From Elusimicrobiota bacterium (GTDB taxonomy: Bacteria > Elusimicrobiota > UBA5214 > JBBAAG01), in contig JBBAAG010000029.1 of the NCBI GenBank assembly GCA_041658405.1, positions 1 through 33,490 on the forward strand: a DNA stretch of 33,490 bases. The letters are read 5' to 3'. The translations under genes were made by a program, and so were the position numbers. Shown here piece by piece: positions 1 to 8,922 of this stretch (position 1 is the first letter of the stretch; each line of letters begins with the position of its first letter). Below the pieces are notes generated by a model. It did not search any database. It was not told the origin of the DNA and was given only the letters and a program-made list of their open reading frames with translations.

Positions 1-667
1 ACTGGTTAATATTTTTTTGTGGTAACTCCGCAGCTTTCTTTGCAACCGTCCCGTCTTCTTTCCGCATATATACATACACGTAAAACTTTTTGTCGCTAAC
101 CTTGTCCACCACCGGCCCGTCGATAACTGTGCGGTTACCGCGGCCAATGGTGTTATAATGTACAAATGGTACATGCGGAGCGTCAAGCTGGTTCTCTATA
201 CACCGCGAGTAATGTGTCTTCCAATAATCCTTCACTGTTGCGTATTGCAGATCAGCTGTAATATCGTCAAAATACTCGGGTGGTGTTATTGCTGCAAATT
301 CATCACGTGATAAATCTTTCTCCGACCAATAAACAAACACGAGGCTGTCGCGTTCATACACGGGATACGCGCGGACTTTAAACCGTTCCTGCACAGGTGC
401 GGTACGTCCGTTTGCGGGAATCGCAACGACTTTACCGTACATGTCATACTCCAACCCGTGGAACGGGCAGCGGATATGGTTAGCATCGCAGTACTCGCCG
501 TAACTCAGCGCTACCCCGCGGTGGATACATTTGTCGAGTAAACACGAAAGTTTGCCGTTACCGTCACGCCAGAAAGCAAGTTTTTCGCCCAACCGCGTAA
601 CACCGAGTATGGTGTTCGATTTAACTTCATTTGACTCTAGCACTGCGTACCACTGGTTGTGTATCAC
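1..667 (-). CDS. Rieske [2Fe-2S] non-haem iron oxygenase, partial (3' end outside window)
   Basis: This is an open reading frame from a GTG at 667 that runs without a stop through the left edge, giving 222 residues. The N-terminal part holds a Rieske cluster site: C-I-H followed about 16 residues later by C-P-F-H, the CxH...CxxH ligand pattern. Near residue 160 come E-N-Q-L-D-A-P-H and H-V-P-F-V-H, a D-x2-H-x4-H pattern typical of the mononuclear Fe(II) site in ring-hydroxylating and O-demethylating oxygenases of the vanillate demethylase/pheophorbide oxygenase type. The catalytic domain continues beyond the window. GGGAGGT lies just upstream of the GTG, a rather short spacing. It is transcribed divergently from the riboswitch-controlled transporter. 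The substrate cannot be inferred, and no reductase partner is visible here. Confidence 0.88.
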   Translation of the reverse strand, partial: MIHNQWYAVLESNEVKSNTILGVTRLGEKLAFWRDGNGKLSCLLDKCIHRGVALSYGEYCDANHIRCPFHGLEYDMYGKVVAIPANGRTAPVQERFKVRAYPVYERDSLVFVYWSEKDLSRDEFAAITPPEYFDDITADLQYATVKDYWKTHYSRCIENQLDAPHVPFVHYNTIGRGNRTVIDGPVVDKVSDKKFYVYVYMRKEDGTVAKKAAELPQKNINQ

Positions 668-724
668 TTTACCTCCCAAACGTTTTATATTATTACATAT
701 TTTACAAAACATACCGAGTAATTT

Positions 725-739
725 GTTATATAATATAAC
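725..739. promoter_or_regulatory. 15-nt perfect palindrome overlapping a TATAAT -10 box
   Basis: GTTATAT-A-ATATAAC is a perfect inverted repeat with a one-base centre, lying between two divergent genes. TATAAT at 729-734 within it is the best -10 candidate for the transporter transcript, and would place its start near 741, just before the riboswitch. No convincing -35 box is seen at standard spacing. It may be an operator, or chance symmetry in AT-rich DNA. Confidence 0.4.
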
Positions 740-749
740 CATTACGGTT

Positions 750-900
750 GAGTTTCTATACTACGTAGATGCAGTGTAGAAAGCGGAGGAACCAAACTTG
801 GTTGGCTTTAACTAGCCAATCTTGGGGCTAATGTCTGTAAAAAGATTAGAGGAGTCTCACCTCGAGCCCGACAGCTAACTTCGTAAATCCATAGAGAGAG
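750..900 (+). promoter_or_regulatory. c-di-AMP riboswitch (ydaO/yuaA leader)
   Basis: Conserved blocks of the ydaO-yuaA class appear in the right order. GGAGGAACC is at 785-793, TTGGGGCTAAT begins near 822, and GCCCGACAGCTAACTTCG begins at 866, very close to the class consensus CCCGUCAGCUAACCUCGUAA. A 7-bp P1-like stem can be drawn between 753-759 and 891-897. An intrinsic terminator follows directly. In characterised members, c-di-AMP binding favours termination and so lowers K+ uptake or osmolyte transport. The downstream gene here is a KimA-like K+ transporter, a textbook target. The fold was worked out by hand and the outer boundaries are approximate. Confidence 0.9.
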
Positions 901-902
901 TC

Positions 903-938
903 AAAACCGGAGAAATGATGTCTCTGGTTTTTTATTTT
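903..938 (+). terminator. Intrinsic terminator, expression platform of the c-di-AMP riboswitch
   Basis: AAACCGGAG (904-912) pairs with CTCTGGTTT (922-930) as nine base pairs with one G-U, around a 9-nt loop. TTTATTTT follows at 931-938. It sits between the aptamer and the ribosome-binding site of the transporter gene, as expected for transcriptional control. The first in-frame ATG of the downstream reading frame (915) lies inside the loop, which argues against that ATG being the start. Confidence 0.88.
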
Positions 939-956
939 GGGAGGTTATACAAAAAT

Positions 957-2942
957 ATGTTTGAACAAGAGTCTTTTATTACCAAGTTACGCCGGTTCGT
1001 TGTTGGAAAAGAAAAAAGCCCGTTGGACCGCAACATTTTCCAGCACATATCGCTCATCGCATTTTTCGCGTGGGTCGGACTGGGAGTAGACGGTTTATCG
1101 TCGTCGTGTTACGGCCCGGAAGAAACGTTCTTAGCGTTGGGCACACACATAAATTTAAGTTTAATAGTCGGGTTGATGACCGTCCTCACAATTTTTGTTA
1201 TCAGCACCAGTTATTCACAAATAATCGAACTTTTCCCGCATGGCGGCGGCGGGTACCTCGTTGCCAGTAAATTATTGTCACCTACTTGGGGCGTAGTATC
1301 GGGTTGTGCATTACTTATAGACTACGTCCTCACGATTACCATTTCCGTAGCATGCGGTGCAGACGCAATTTTTAGTTTTTTACCCAATAATATTTTCCAT
1401 TACAAATTATGGGTTGCACTGTTTTTTGTTGTAGTATTAACGATTATGAACTTACGGGGAGTGAAAGAATCTGTGGTTCCTCTCATCCCAATATTTCTAT
1501 GTTTTGTCTTTACCCACTTATTTGCAATCGGATACGCGATAATCGGGCACGCATTTACTCTCCCTGCTGTAATACACAACGTCAGTACTGATATGGCGGC
1601 AACACATTCCCAACTTGGTTTGTTTGGAATAATTGCACTTCTAATGAAAGCGTATAGTATGGGAGCAGGAACGTATACTGGAATAGAAGCTGTTAGTAAC
1701 GGATTACCGATCCTTCGTGACCCGAAAGTGGAAACTGGCAAAAAAACTATGCGGTACATGGCAATCTCTCTGTCGGTAGTCGTGATGGGGTTGATGACAG
1801 CGTACTTGCTTTATGACACCCACTTTGTTTCTGGAAAAACCCTTAACGCGGTACTGTTTGAAAAAATGACTGCTGACTGGGGTACTTCAGGAAAAATATT
1901 TCTTTGGATAACACTTGTTTCCGAAGCAATAATCCTTTTTGTTGCAGCGCAAACCGGTTTCTTGGACGGCCCCCGGGTGATGGCAAATATGGCGGTAGAC
2001 CGGTGGGTCCCTACGAAATTCGCGAGTTTAAGCGATAGGTTAGTAACCCAGAATGGTATAGTACTAATGGGAATCGCTGCGGTTCTAATGATGTTTCTTT
2101 CTAAAGGGTCAGTAAAACTACTGGTAATTTTTTATAGTATCAACGTGTTTATCACATTTTGTTTATCCCAGCTTGGAATGGTTCGTTACTGGTGGAGTAA
2201 CAGAAAACCGAAATGGAAACGCAAATTCGCGATTAACGCTATTGGATTCACTCTTTGCGCATTCATTTTATCATCCGTCGTAGTTATCAAATTTCATGAA
2301 GGCGGCTGGATTACGCTTACTGCAACCGGTTTACTCGCATTGTTGGCGGTTACTATAAAAAAATACTATTTGGACACAATGAAACAGGTACGCCGGTTGG
2401 ATTCGCTTATGGACGCAACAAAAATATCGATTGACAAAATATTGCCTGATAAACATGAACCGTTTAATCCTAAAGCAAAGACCGCAGTCCTTTTTGTCAA
2501 CGGGTACAACGGGCTTGGGCTGCATTCGTTGTTTAACGTTATCCGTTTGTTCGGAAACGAGTTCAAGAATTACGTTTTCGTGCAGATTGGCGTAGTTGAC
2601 GCAGGAAATTTTAAAGGACACGAAGAATTGGACAACTTAAAACATCAAATAGTGAAAGATGTCGGCCAGTACTCAAACTTTATGGAACATCAAGGGTATC
2701 ATTCGGAAGGCATGACTTTTATTGGAATTGACGTGATGTCAGCAATTAAAAAAATTGGCGCTGTCATCCTCGAAAAATACCCAAACTCAGTGTTTTTCGG
2801 TGGACAGCTGGTTTTTCCAGGAAATACTATAATCGACCGCTGGCTGCACAACTATACTGTATTCAGTATGCAACAACAGTTTTATCAGGAAGGAATTCCA
2901 TTTATAATACTGCCAATCCGTGTGGACAAGAACATAAAGTAG
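957..2942 (+). CDS. kimA: KimA-like potassium transporter (APC superfamily)
   Basis: This is a multi-pass inner-membrane transporter with about 12 hydrophobic segments in its first 460 residues and a hydrophilic C-terminal domain of about 190 residues. The N-terminal core has the APC-type G-L-D-G-L-S-S-S-C-Y-G-P-E-E stretch and S-Y-x-Q-I-I-E-L-F-P-H-G-G-G-G-Y, which match the KimA (YdaO) family of H+/K+ symporters. The c-di-AMP riboswitch upstream supports a K+ role; in the family the C-terminal domain can also respond to c-di-AMP. I chose ATG 957 (661 residues), which follows GGGAGGT at 939-945. The longer reading frame from 915 would start inside the terminator hairpin. It is convergent with the sialidase-like gene, only 12 nt away. 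A general amino-acid permease is the main alternative. Confidence 0.82.
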   Translation: MFEQESFITKLRRFVVGKEKSPLDRNIFQHISLIAFFAWVGLGVDGLSSSCYGPEETFLALGTHINLSLIVGLMTVLTIFVISTSYSQIIELFPHGGGGYLVASKLLSPTWGVVSGCALLIDYVLTITISVACGADAIFSFLPNNIFHYKLWVALFFVVVLTIMNLRGVKESVVPLIPIFLCFVFTHLFAIGYAIIGHAFTLPAVIHNVSTDMAATHSQLGLFGIIALLMKAYSMGAGTYTGIEAVSNGLPILRDPKVETGKKTMRYMAISLSVVVMGLMTAYLLYDTHFVSGKTLNAVLFEKMTADWGTSGKIFLWITLVSEAIILFVAAQTGFLDGPRVMANMAVDRWVPTKFASLSDRLVTQNGIVLMGIAAVLMMFLSKGSVKLLVIFYSINVFITFCLSQLGMVRYWWSNRKPKWKRKFAINAIGFTLCAFILSSVVVIKFHEGGWITLTATGLLALLAVTIKKYYLDTMKQVRRLDSLMDATKISIDKILPDKHEPFNPKAKTAVLFVNGYNGLGLHSLFNVIRLFGNEFKNYVFVQIGVVDAGNFKGHEELDNLKHQIVKDVGQYSNFMEHQGYHSEGMTFIGIDVMSAIKKIGAVILEKYPNSVFFGGQLVFPGNTIIDRWLHNYTVFSMQQQFYQEGIPFIILPIRVDKNIK

Positions 2943-2954
2943 CGAAAATACGCC

Positions 2955-5189
2955 CTATTGATAACATGACACGTTGTGGATCCCAATAAGCTTGTTATAT
3001 GGTGCTACAGTATCTAATTTGACCTTCCATATTCTCATCAGATAATTATTTTGGCCATCAGCCGGGCATCTTGCTGCAACCACCCAAACCGCTCCGTCTA
3101 TTATAGTCATTGAAGTGTTCATGTGCCTGCTCTGTTTTCCATGAGTACACATAAAGTCGTCGAGGTCAGTAACCATTTTCCAGGTTGCCGTATTATCCGT
3201 ACTGACTGCGAGAGACATTCTGTTTCTGGGGTATTGCGGCATTTTAGGATAATCACCTGTATCAGTATTTTCCCAGGCAATATATTGATATCCTGTGGTT
3301 GGATCTCTACGCACACTGAAAGAGACCCGCGGTGATGGCAGTATAGTCGCAACCGGCGCGCTCCAACTTACACCATTATCAGTAGATACGCTTTCATAAA
3401 GATATTTCAAGTCTGTTCTGAAGAAAGCTTTAAGAGTGTTCGGACCGGTTTGAACAACAGCGCCTTCCTGCAAATTAATTCCAAACGTGGGATAGTCATG
3501 ACGGGTCGTGGAAATTGTCCAGGTAATACCATTATCATCGCTATAATAAATATGGACTCCCCCTGTCTTTAAATTCGAGGATTCTCCTGACGCAAAGAAA
3601 ATCCTGCCGTCGGTGGTTTGCATAAGTTTTCCCACCATAGTAATTCTGTTAGTCCAATCCGGATTGATATGATACGGCCCGTTCCAACTAACTCCACAAT
3701 CTTCCGACGACCATGCCATGTATTTAAAGCCCAAACCTGATGAAGAACTTCTGCGCTCAAGCGTAATCAGGTTTCCGTTGTTAAGGACAAGTCCATCCCG
3801 GCCCATTTTCTCGTAGTGTCCTACCGATAAGGGAACAAATGTCCATGAAACTCCTTCATTAACAGACTCCCAAACTCCGTCTACGCCATTTTCAGTTGAC
3901 TTCACAATATATTTCCCATTACTGAGTTTTAATACAGTCGATGAAAAGTTTTTGTATAAAAACCCGCCGATTTCTTTAACACCCTTATTAACCCTACCTT
4001 CTCCTGAATATACCACGTCGTCAAAAAACACGTCGCCATTTTTCACCTCTAATCCCACTCTTCCAAGCCCCGGTTTCATCGTTTTTCCTGAGAGCAACGG
4101 TGAGTTGATATCATCCAGATAAAGACTAACCTTATTTCCAACTGCAATTATCCGGGCTGTGTGCCAACCAACAACCAGCGGAGTTGAGGATGAACTGACG
4201 GCGATTATATTTACTGTATCGAGTAATGATATACGTTCCACTATTCTCCATTTTTGGTCGGAGTAGCTGTAGCTCGCATATAAATATGAATTATCGTCAT
4301 TCCGTCTCACATGAAACGATAGGATCGTGGTGGTATTGCTTGAATTTACCTTGAATTTGCTTTCAAACTTTACGTCTCGTGCAAAAACGTGTAAAAGAGA
4401 ATAAGTGTCATTCGCCATACTGTCGGCTCGATATACTTTGTTCGCTCCGTTTGCAAATACAGTCCACAAATTTTGGATGCAGCTATGATAATCATTATCC
4501 GTAGTTTCCATCCAATAGTCCGGCTTTGTTCCTTCTGGTTCATCTTCAAAATTATATGAGTATGTATAAGTACTGGAGGGTTCTCTGCTCAAATCCTTTA
4601 CTGTAATATAATCTATATGAGCTTCACTCTCGGTAGCGTTACCTACAAAAAACCGGATTTCACCGGCACTTTTACTTTTATTTAATGTGTAACAGTCCAC
4701 ATAGTTTCCATCATAATATACTGCACCAAAACCTTTATCTACGATTACTTTATATGTATGCCAATTGGTGTCAGAAGACCAGGGTATAATTTTTACGGGC
4801 ATACCATCCCACGTCTTTATGTATAAACCGTCTGTTCTAAAATACAACATCAGGTTATGCTTTCCGTTATACAAAGACAACCCCTGGTCATCACCAAATA
4901 AGTCTACCTTGTAGCTAACCTCAACCTGATATTTGTCAGGTAGTATCATACTTTTGCTTGCTAGCACAGTGTTTCCTACAGTATTCTTTAAATGAAGTTG
5001 TCCATTCGGACTGATTGCTTTTGTTCCCATTCCGGACATCGCCCATCCACTGATATTATTAAACTGTTCGTCGACAAGAATAGGCAGGGATCCTGTTTTT
5101 GCATTTACCGAAACTGCAAAGAGAAATATACTACACAAAACTACTGAAATTAGAATACTTGCTAATACCATTTGTTTTCTATTATTCAT
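2955..5189 (-). CDS. Exported BNR/sialidase-like glycosidase with two LamG-like domains
   Basis: The 744-residue protein has a signal peptide (K-R-type N-terminus, hydrophobic stretch about 7-28, cleavage near residue 31). Two concanavalin-A/LamG-like beta-sandwich regions follow at about 38-200 and 205-400; each shows the usual pattern of W-H-T followed by a Y-x-D-G or Y-L-D-D turn. Residues about 405-730 form a sialidase-type propeller with Asp-box repeats (S-x-D-x-G-x-x-W type) near 442, 494, 550, 602 and 663; the first and last are degenerate. No clear RIP motif was found, so true neuraminidase activity is uncertain, and a carbohydrate-binding or other glycosidase role is equally possible. 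It is the last gene of the minus-strand cluster, 35 nt after the heparinase-like gene. Confidence 0.75.
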   Translation of the reverse strand: MNNRKQMVLASILISVVLCSIFLFAVSVNAKTGSLPILVDEQFNNISGWAMSGMGTKAISPNGQLHLKNTVGNTVLASKSMILPDKYQVEVSYKVDLFGDDQGLSLYNGKHNLMLYFRTDGLYIKTWDGMPVKIIPWSSDTNWHTYKVIVDKGFGAVYYDGNYVDCYTLNKSKSAGEIRFFVGNATESEAHIDYITVKDLSREPSSTYTYSYNFEDEPEGTKPDYWMETTDNDYHSCIQNLWTVFANGANKVYRADSMANDTYSLLHVFARDVKFESKFKVNSSNTTTILSFHVRRNDDNSYLYASYSYSDQKWRIVERISLLDTVNIIAVSSSSTPLVVGWHTARIIAVGNKVSLYLDDINSPLLSGKTMKPGLGRVGLEVKNGDVFFDDVVYSGEGRVNKGVKEIGGFLYKNFSSTVLKLSNGKYIVKSTENGVDGVWESVNEGVSWTFVPLSVGHYEKMGRDGLVLNNGNLITLERRSSSSGLGFKYMAWSSEDCGVSWNGPYHINPDWTNRITMVGKLMQTTDGRIFFASGESSNLKTGGVHIYYSDDNGITWTISTTRHDYPTFGINLQEGAVVQTGPNTLKAFFRTDLKYLYESVSTDNGVSWSAPVATILPSPRVSFSVRRDPTTGYQYIAWENTDTGDYPKMPQYPRNRMSLAVSTDNTATWKMVTDLDDFMCTHGKQSRHMNTSMTIIDGAVWVVAARCPADGQNNYLMRIWKVKLDTVAPYNKLIGIHNVSCYQ

Positions 5190-5224
5190 CCAACAACCGT
5201 TTGTGTCCCTGCAACCCTAAAAAA

Positions 5225-7801
5225 TTATTTCACTTCCGCCAATACTCGTGGAATACCGTTCTTTGTACTGACAACCGCGAACCGTGCAGATGTTTTCAAA
5301 CCAGCAACAGCAATATCAGCTACATCCAATGCACTGACAATCGTATCCACCCTACCGTCAACTGTTTTCACCGTAAGCTCAACAGTATCACCGTTATCCT
5401 TACGCGTAACCGTATCCACCACGCGCATACCACCAATGTACGGTTCGATTATCGACGCAAACGTTGTTTCACCCCCTTCGTGGCGCGAGAGGAGGTACCA
5501 CAACCTCCGCGGGTTGCCAACCTTGTTTCTCGGCGGGTCGCCCTGCGCGAGGATAACTTCTCCCGGTGGTGACAACAATGTCACGCGTAACCGAACATCT
5601 TTAGGTTCCTTCAAACACTTCCAGGTATCCACGATTTTCCATTCGACTACTGGAATTTTTGACGGCTGTTTATCCCGGCAGATGTTGTACAAGTACTGGT
5701 AACCCGTTGCGGTATTCCACTTATCCTTTATTCCTCCGAGGTCAGCGTAAGGAGGAACGGTTTCACCAGCTAATGTCCCACTGGTTTGTGTAATAATGTT
5801 CAATCCTTCAGTCACAACCTCACCTTCCGCACCATGGAGGCTATAAACACAATCCTTCCCGCCTTTTACACGGAAAATATCAACTATATAAAATTGTGTA
5901 TCCGACACGTCAACCATAACAACAGTGCGTTGATAAAGAGATGTTTGCGGATACACCGCTGGTGCGGTCACTTCCACAGCATGTACACCATTGCCGTCCA
6001 TCACAAACTGCAGGTTGCCAACAACATTATTCTCCTGCTTCTTTTTATCTACCACCACGGTATTATGGCTGATAGTATTAGTTGTCCACTCAGCACGCGG
6101 AGCCCATACTGTTGCGTATTCCGGATATCCCAGATCGGGCATTAAACTTAGCCCATGAGCAAAAAGCTCGATATTCAACGTATCCTTATGCCCATGCCCG
6201 GTATTACGGCCGTGGTATAACGACACAGCCCGCGCGTTCTCGCCTTTCCCTGACCGCAAGATTGTACAACCATAACTCGGTAGGCTGTCAGTTTTGAAGA
6301 CATACTCTCCCCGGGTATTTATCACGTTTTCAACCTTATGTGCAACAATTTCCGGGTCGGGATCAAACACAGTTTCGTACAACGCTTCAACAGAGTTATT
6401 GTTAAGATAATACGCCAACTGCGCAAATACATCATCTCCAAACACGCGATAAGCGTATAACATATCCCCGATTCCGGCACCGGCAGTGCCGGTACAACCC
6501 GTACGATGGCAGTCCCCGATATTCGGGCAATACTTGTCAATACAAGTTAACCTTACCGGAGCTAGAAACATTTGTTTATACTTTGGTTCTCCAATAAAAC
6601 TATGTTTCTTATACCTGGGATAATGCTCCAAAACCTCGGATATACTGCGGAACATCACACGCCAGATGCCGTTATATCCCGGCGACGCTTCATTACCCAT
6701 ACCGTCGTCATCAACTTTCTCATCAAAAATATGCTGCATATTCCCACCGGTAAGTTTGTCATCCACGATTTTACTCGGTTGGAAGATCCAGTCAAGCCAT
6801 TCATCAGTAACTTCCGGATCGTCGAGCACTACCCCAGCTAAGGTCATACAGTGCTGATGCATGCCTTCATTCCCTCTTATCCGCTGGGTGATAATCCCGT
6901 CATGTATTTCGTGAACAACATTTTTTTCTATCAATTTCTGGATTGCTACTGCGTCGACTACCCGCCCTGTTTTATTAGACAAATACTTGCATAATTCCGG
7001 ATCGGACAACGCAGGAAATGCAGCGTCGTACGCGTTAAGCAGTATCGACGCAGTACCGGTTTCCCATATACGCCCGAATATTTTCCCCATTTTTGATCCG
7101 CCGTCACTGTTGAAACACCCGTGGTTCGCCCAGTATCCGTAGTCCATCCCGGGGTATAGCGTTGCAATGCGGTAAAGAAGGGTTAGTGCGATACGGGCGT
7201 AACTGCTGTCTCCGTTATAAATGTACGCATAACTCGTTTCAGTCAACCCGTTCAGCACCGTACTCCACGTGCCAAAATGGCCGTAGTATGCGAGGAAACG
7301 GTACGTGGTCCCGTCCTTATCCTTCCATCCAAACGTATCATCCACACCGTAGGTGTGTAAAGGATCCGTCGGGTTGGGATGGTCGGTATTGAACAACAAC
7401 GAACGGTCCGCTTTCTCATATTCAAACTCGCCGGTGGGGCTGTTGCGTCTCCCGCTTTCATAAAACTTTGCAAAATCGTTTTTAGGGAACACTTCTCCGC
7501 AGGAAGGACATTCGATTTTCCACGGTTTGTTAAACACATCGATTTTCCAGGGATAATTACCGTAACAGTTAATTTTGTTGCCGCAGTTTGGACACCCTTT
7601 CTCAAGGTTGACCGTGATCCCGCGCGGAATTGGTTGAGGAGTCGCTAGTTCCCACAAACAACCGGGCGATGCGTTCACGAACTTCGCAGCGTTTGCGACA
7701 GTTTTATCTTTAATATCCTTCGCCCATTTGTACATCGCGATATTCTCACGTGCAATTGATACACGTTCCGCAGTGAATACCGTACTTTTAGTTTTTACCA
7801 T
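5225..7801 (-). CDS. Heparinase II/III family polysaccharide lyase with N-terminal zinc ribbon
   Basis: The 858-residue protein resembles two-domain heparinase II/III and alginate-lyase-like enzymes. An alpha-helical toroid-type region (about 110-480) contains N-E-G-M-H-Q-H (311-317) and G-N-E-A-S-P-G-Y-N (369-377), plausible catalytic residues. A beta-sandwich domain starts near 500, with H-G-R-N-T-G-H-G-H-K-D (530-540) and I-S-H-N-T-V-V-V-D (577-585), the signature of the heparinase II/III-like domain. Ahead of these is a zinc ribbon with C70-x2-C73 and C98-x2-C101. There is no signal peptide, so it probably acts in the cytoplasm on imported oligosaccharides (inference). No strong SD precedes ATG 7801. 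It is in an operon-like run with UroD upstream (80-nt gap) and the sialidase-like gene downstream. Confidence 0.85.
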   Translation of the reverse strand: MVKTKSTVFTAERVSIARENIAMYKWAKDIKDKTVANAAKFVNASPGCLWELATPQPIPRGITVNLEKGCPNCGNKINCYGNYPWKIDVFNKPWKIECPSCGEVFPKNDFAKFYESGRRNSPTGEFEYEKADRSLLFNTDHPNPTDPLHTYGVDDTFGWKDKDGTTYRFLAYYGHFGTWSTVLNGLTETSYAYIYNGDSSYARIALTLLYRIATLYPGMDYGYWANHGCFNSDGGSKMGKIFGRIWETGTASILLNAYDAAFPALSDPELCKYLSNKTGRVVDAVAIQKLIEKNVVHEIHDGIITQRIRGNEGMHQHCMTLAGVVLDDPEVTDEWLDWIFQPSKIVDDKLTGGNMQHIFDEKVDDDGMGNEASPGYNGIWRVMFRSISEVLEHYPRYKKHSFIGEPKYKQMFLAPVRLTCIDKYCPNIGDCHRTGCTGTAGAGIGDMLYAYRVFGDDVFAQLAYYLNNNSVEALYETVFDPDPEIVAHKVENVINTRGEYVFKTDSLPSYGCTILRSGKGENARAVSLYHGRNTGHGHKDTLNIELFAHGLSLMPDLGYPEYATVWAPRAEWTTNTISHNTVVVDKKKQENNVVGNLQFVMDGNGVHAVEVTAPAVYPQTSLYQRTVVMVDVSDTQFYIVDIFRVKGGKDCVYSLHGAEGEVVTEGLNIITQTSGTLAGETVPPYADLGGIKDKWNTATGYQYLYNICRDKQPSKIPVVEWKIVDTWKCLKEPKDVRLRVTLLSPPGEVILAQGDPPRNKVGNPRRLWYLLSRHEGGETTFASIIEPYIGGMRVVDTVTRKDNGDTVELTVKTVDGRVDTIVSALDVADIAVAGLKTSARFAVVSTKNGIPRVLAEVK

Positions 7802-7881
7802 AATCTAAATTTACACCATACTTTCTTTTTCATTAACAAACAGATATTTTATCATTTTTGAGGATTACAATTTCGGAAAGA

Positions 7882-8871
7882 TTATTCAGCTGCTTTAACA
7901 CAGTATTCGCGTAACAACCGTACATATATTTTATAATTCTCTATTGACACTTCCGGCGGTGTCTGGTGATCAACCGACGGTATATACCCGCCTTGTTTCA
8001 TAACAGGTAACAGGCGTTCAAACTCTGTACGCATTGCAGCTTCACCGTGTTTCATTACCATCTTATCATATCCACCGATGAACCTCACCCGAGGATGTTT
8101 TACGCGTAACGCTGCAAGGTCCACCCCAGCCTGGCGTTCTAACGGTAAGAACGCATCGATCCCAACTTCTTCATACCACGGAATCAGCTGGGTAATATCA
8201 CCGTCGGAATCAATCACAGGAACAATACCATAATCTTTCAACCGCGGGACTATGCGTTTGTAGTAGGGAACTAAAAATTCTTTGAACAACCCGTGAGACA
8301 ACATCGGCCCGTGGTTGTATGACAGGTCTTCCATAAATGTCATGAAGTCAGGTTTGCATACCTTACAGATACTATCAAGCACACGAAAGTTATATTCTAC
8401 TAAATCATTATTGATCGCATGCATAACATCAGGATAATCATAGAACGCGTATAAATGCTGTTCAATCCCGAAAAGTTTACGAGGAAACCAGAAAAATCCT
8501 TCAAAACTCAACCATATAACCAGCTTCCCCTGTCTCTGGAGTTCATCGTGCTGCTGTAACACCTCAGGATTAAACGGTTTATCAGAATACAAGTACGGTT
8601 TCACCCGAAGATAGCTTTGCATATCAGTCACCGCCTGGTGTTCAGGAAGTAGTTCCTTTTTATACGACGGCCTCATCCCCGGGAATACGTGCTGGCGATA
8701 TGGATCAAGCCCAAAGTATTCACGGATGTCAAACACATCCTTAAGTTCTACAGGTAATCCTTCAGTATACCAGCGATTAACTGTTTTTGTCCACCACGAA
8801 GCCCATTCGATTACCGGCAGACGGTCAACAGGCTTGAATGCCATTGTGTTTTGAAACCGTTTTGTATTATC
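7882..8871 (-). CDS. Uroporphyrinogen decarboxylase (URO-D) family protein
   Basis: The protein has about 329 residues from ATG 8871. The start M-D-N-T-K-R-F-Q followed by K-P-V-D-R-L-P-V is the typical URO-D opening (MxxxERF...xPDRxPV). Later motifs are F-M-E-D-L-S-Y-N-H-G-P-M, I-D-S-D-G-D-I, F-I-G-G-Y-D-K and V-D-H-Q-T-P-P-E-V-S. These fit the non-haem branch of the superfamily, which includes corrinoid methyltransferase-like proteins. The H-S-D-G-N stretch common in relatives reads D-S-D-G-D here. A TTG ten codons upstream (8901) would give 339 residues; neither start has a clear SD. The location in a glycan-type cluster suggests a demethylation or sugar-related role rather than haem synthesis, but this is inference. 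Confidence 0.8.
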   Translation of the reverse strand, partial: DNTKRFQNTMAFKPVDRLPVIEWASWWTKTVNRWYTEGLPVELKDVFDIREYFGLDPYRQHVFPGMRPSYKKELLPEHQAVTDMQSYLRVKPYLYSDKPFNPEVLQQHDELQRQGKLVIWLSFEGFFWFPRKLFGIEQHLYAFYDYPDVMHAINNDLVEYNFRVLDSICKVCKPDFMTFMEDLSYNHGPMLSHGLFKEFLVPYYKRIVPRLKDYGIVPVIDSDGDITQLIPWYEEVGIDAFLPLERQAGVDLAALRVKHPRVRFIGGYDKMVMKHGEAAMRTEFERLLPVMKQGGYIPSVDHQTPPEVSIENYKIYVRLLREYCVKAAE

Positions 8872-8922
8872 CATTTGTAATAATGCTATTAAATTATGCA
8901 ATTCTTGGCAAGATGATATCTA

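Noticed and set aside
531..779. 82-residue plus-strand reading frame near the left edge
   Set aside because: It is antisense to the Rieske oxygenase, whose motifs are clear on the other strand, and it runs into the riboswitch region.
5099..5702. Two long plus-strand reading frames over the end of the heparinase-like gene
   Set aside because: They have no recognisable motifs, are composed of low-complexity S/T-rich translation, and lie opposite well-supported coding sequence.
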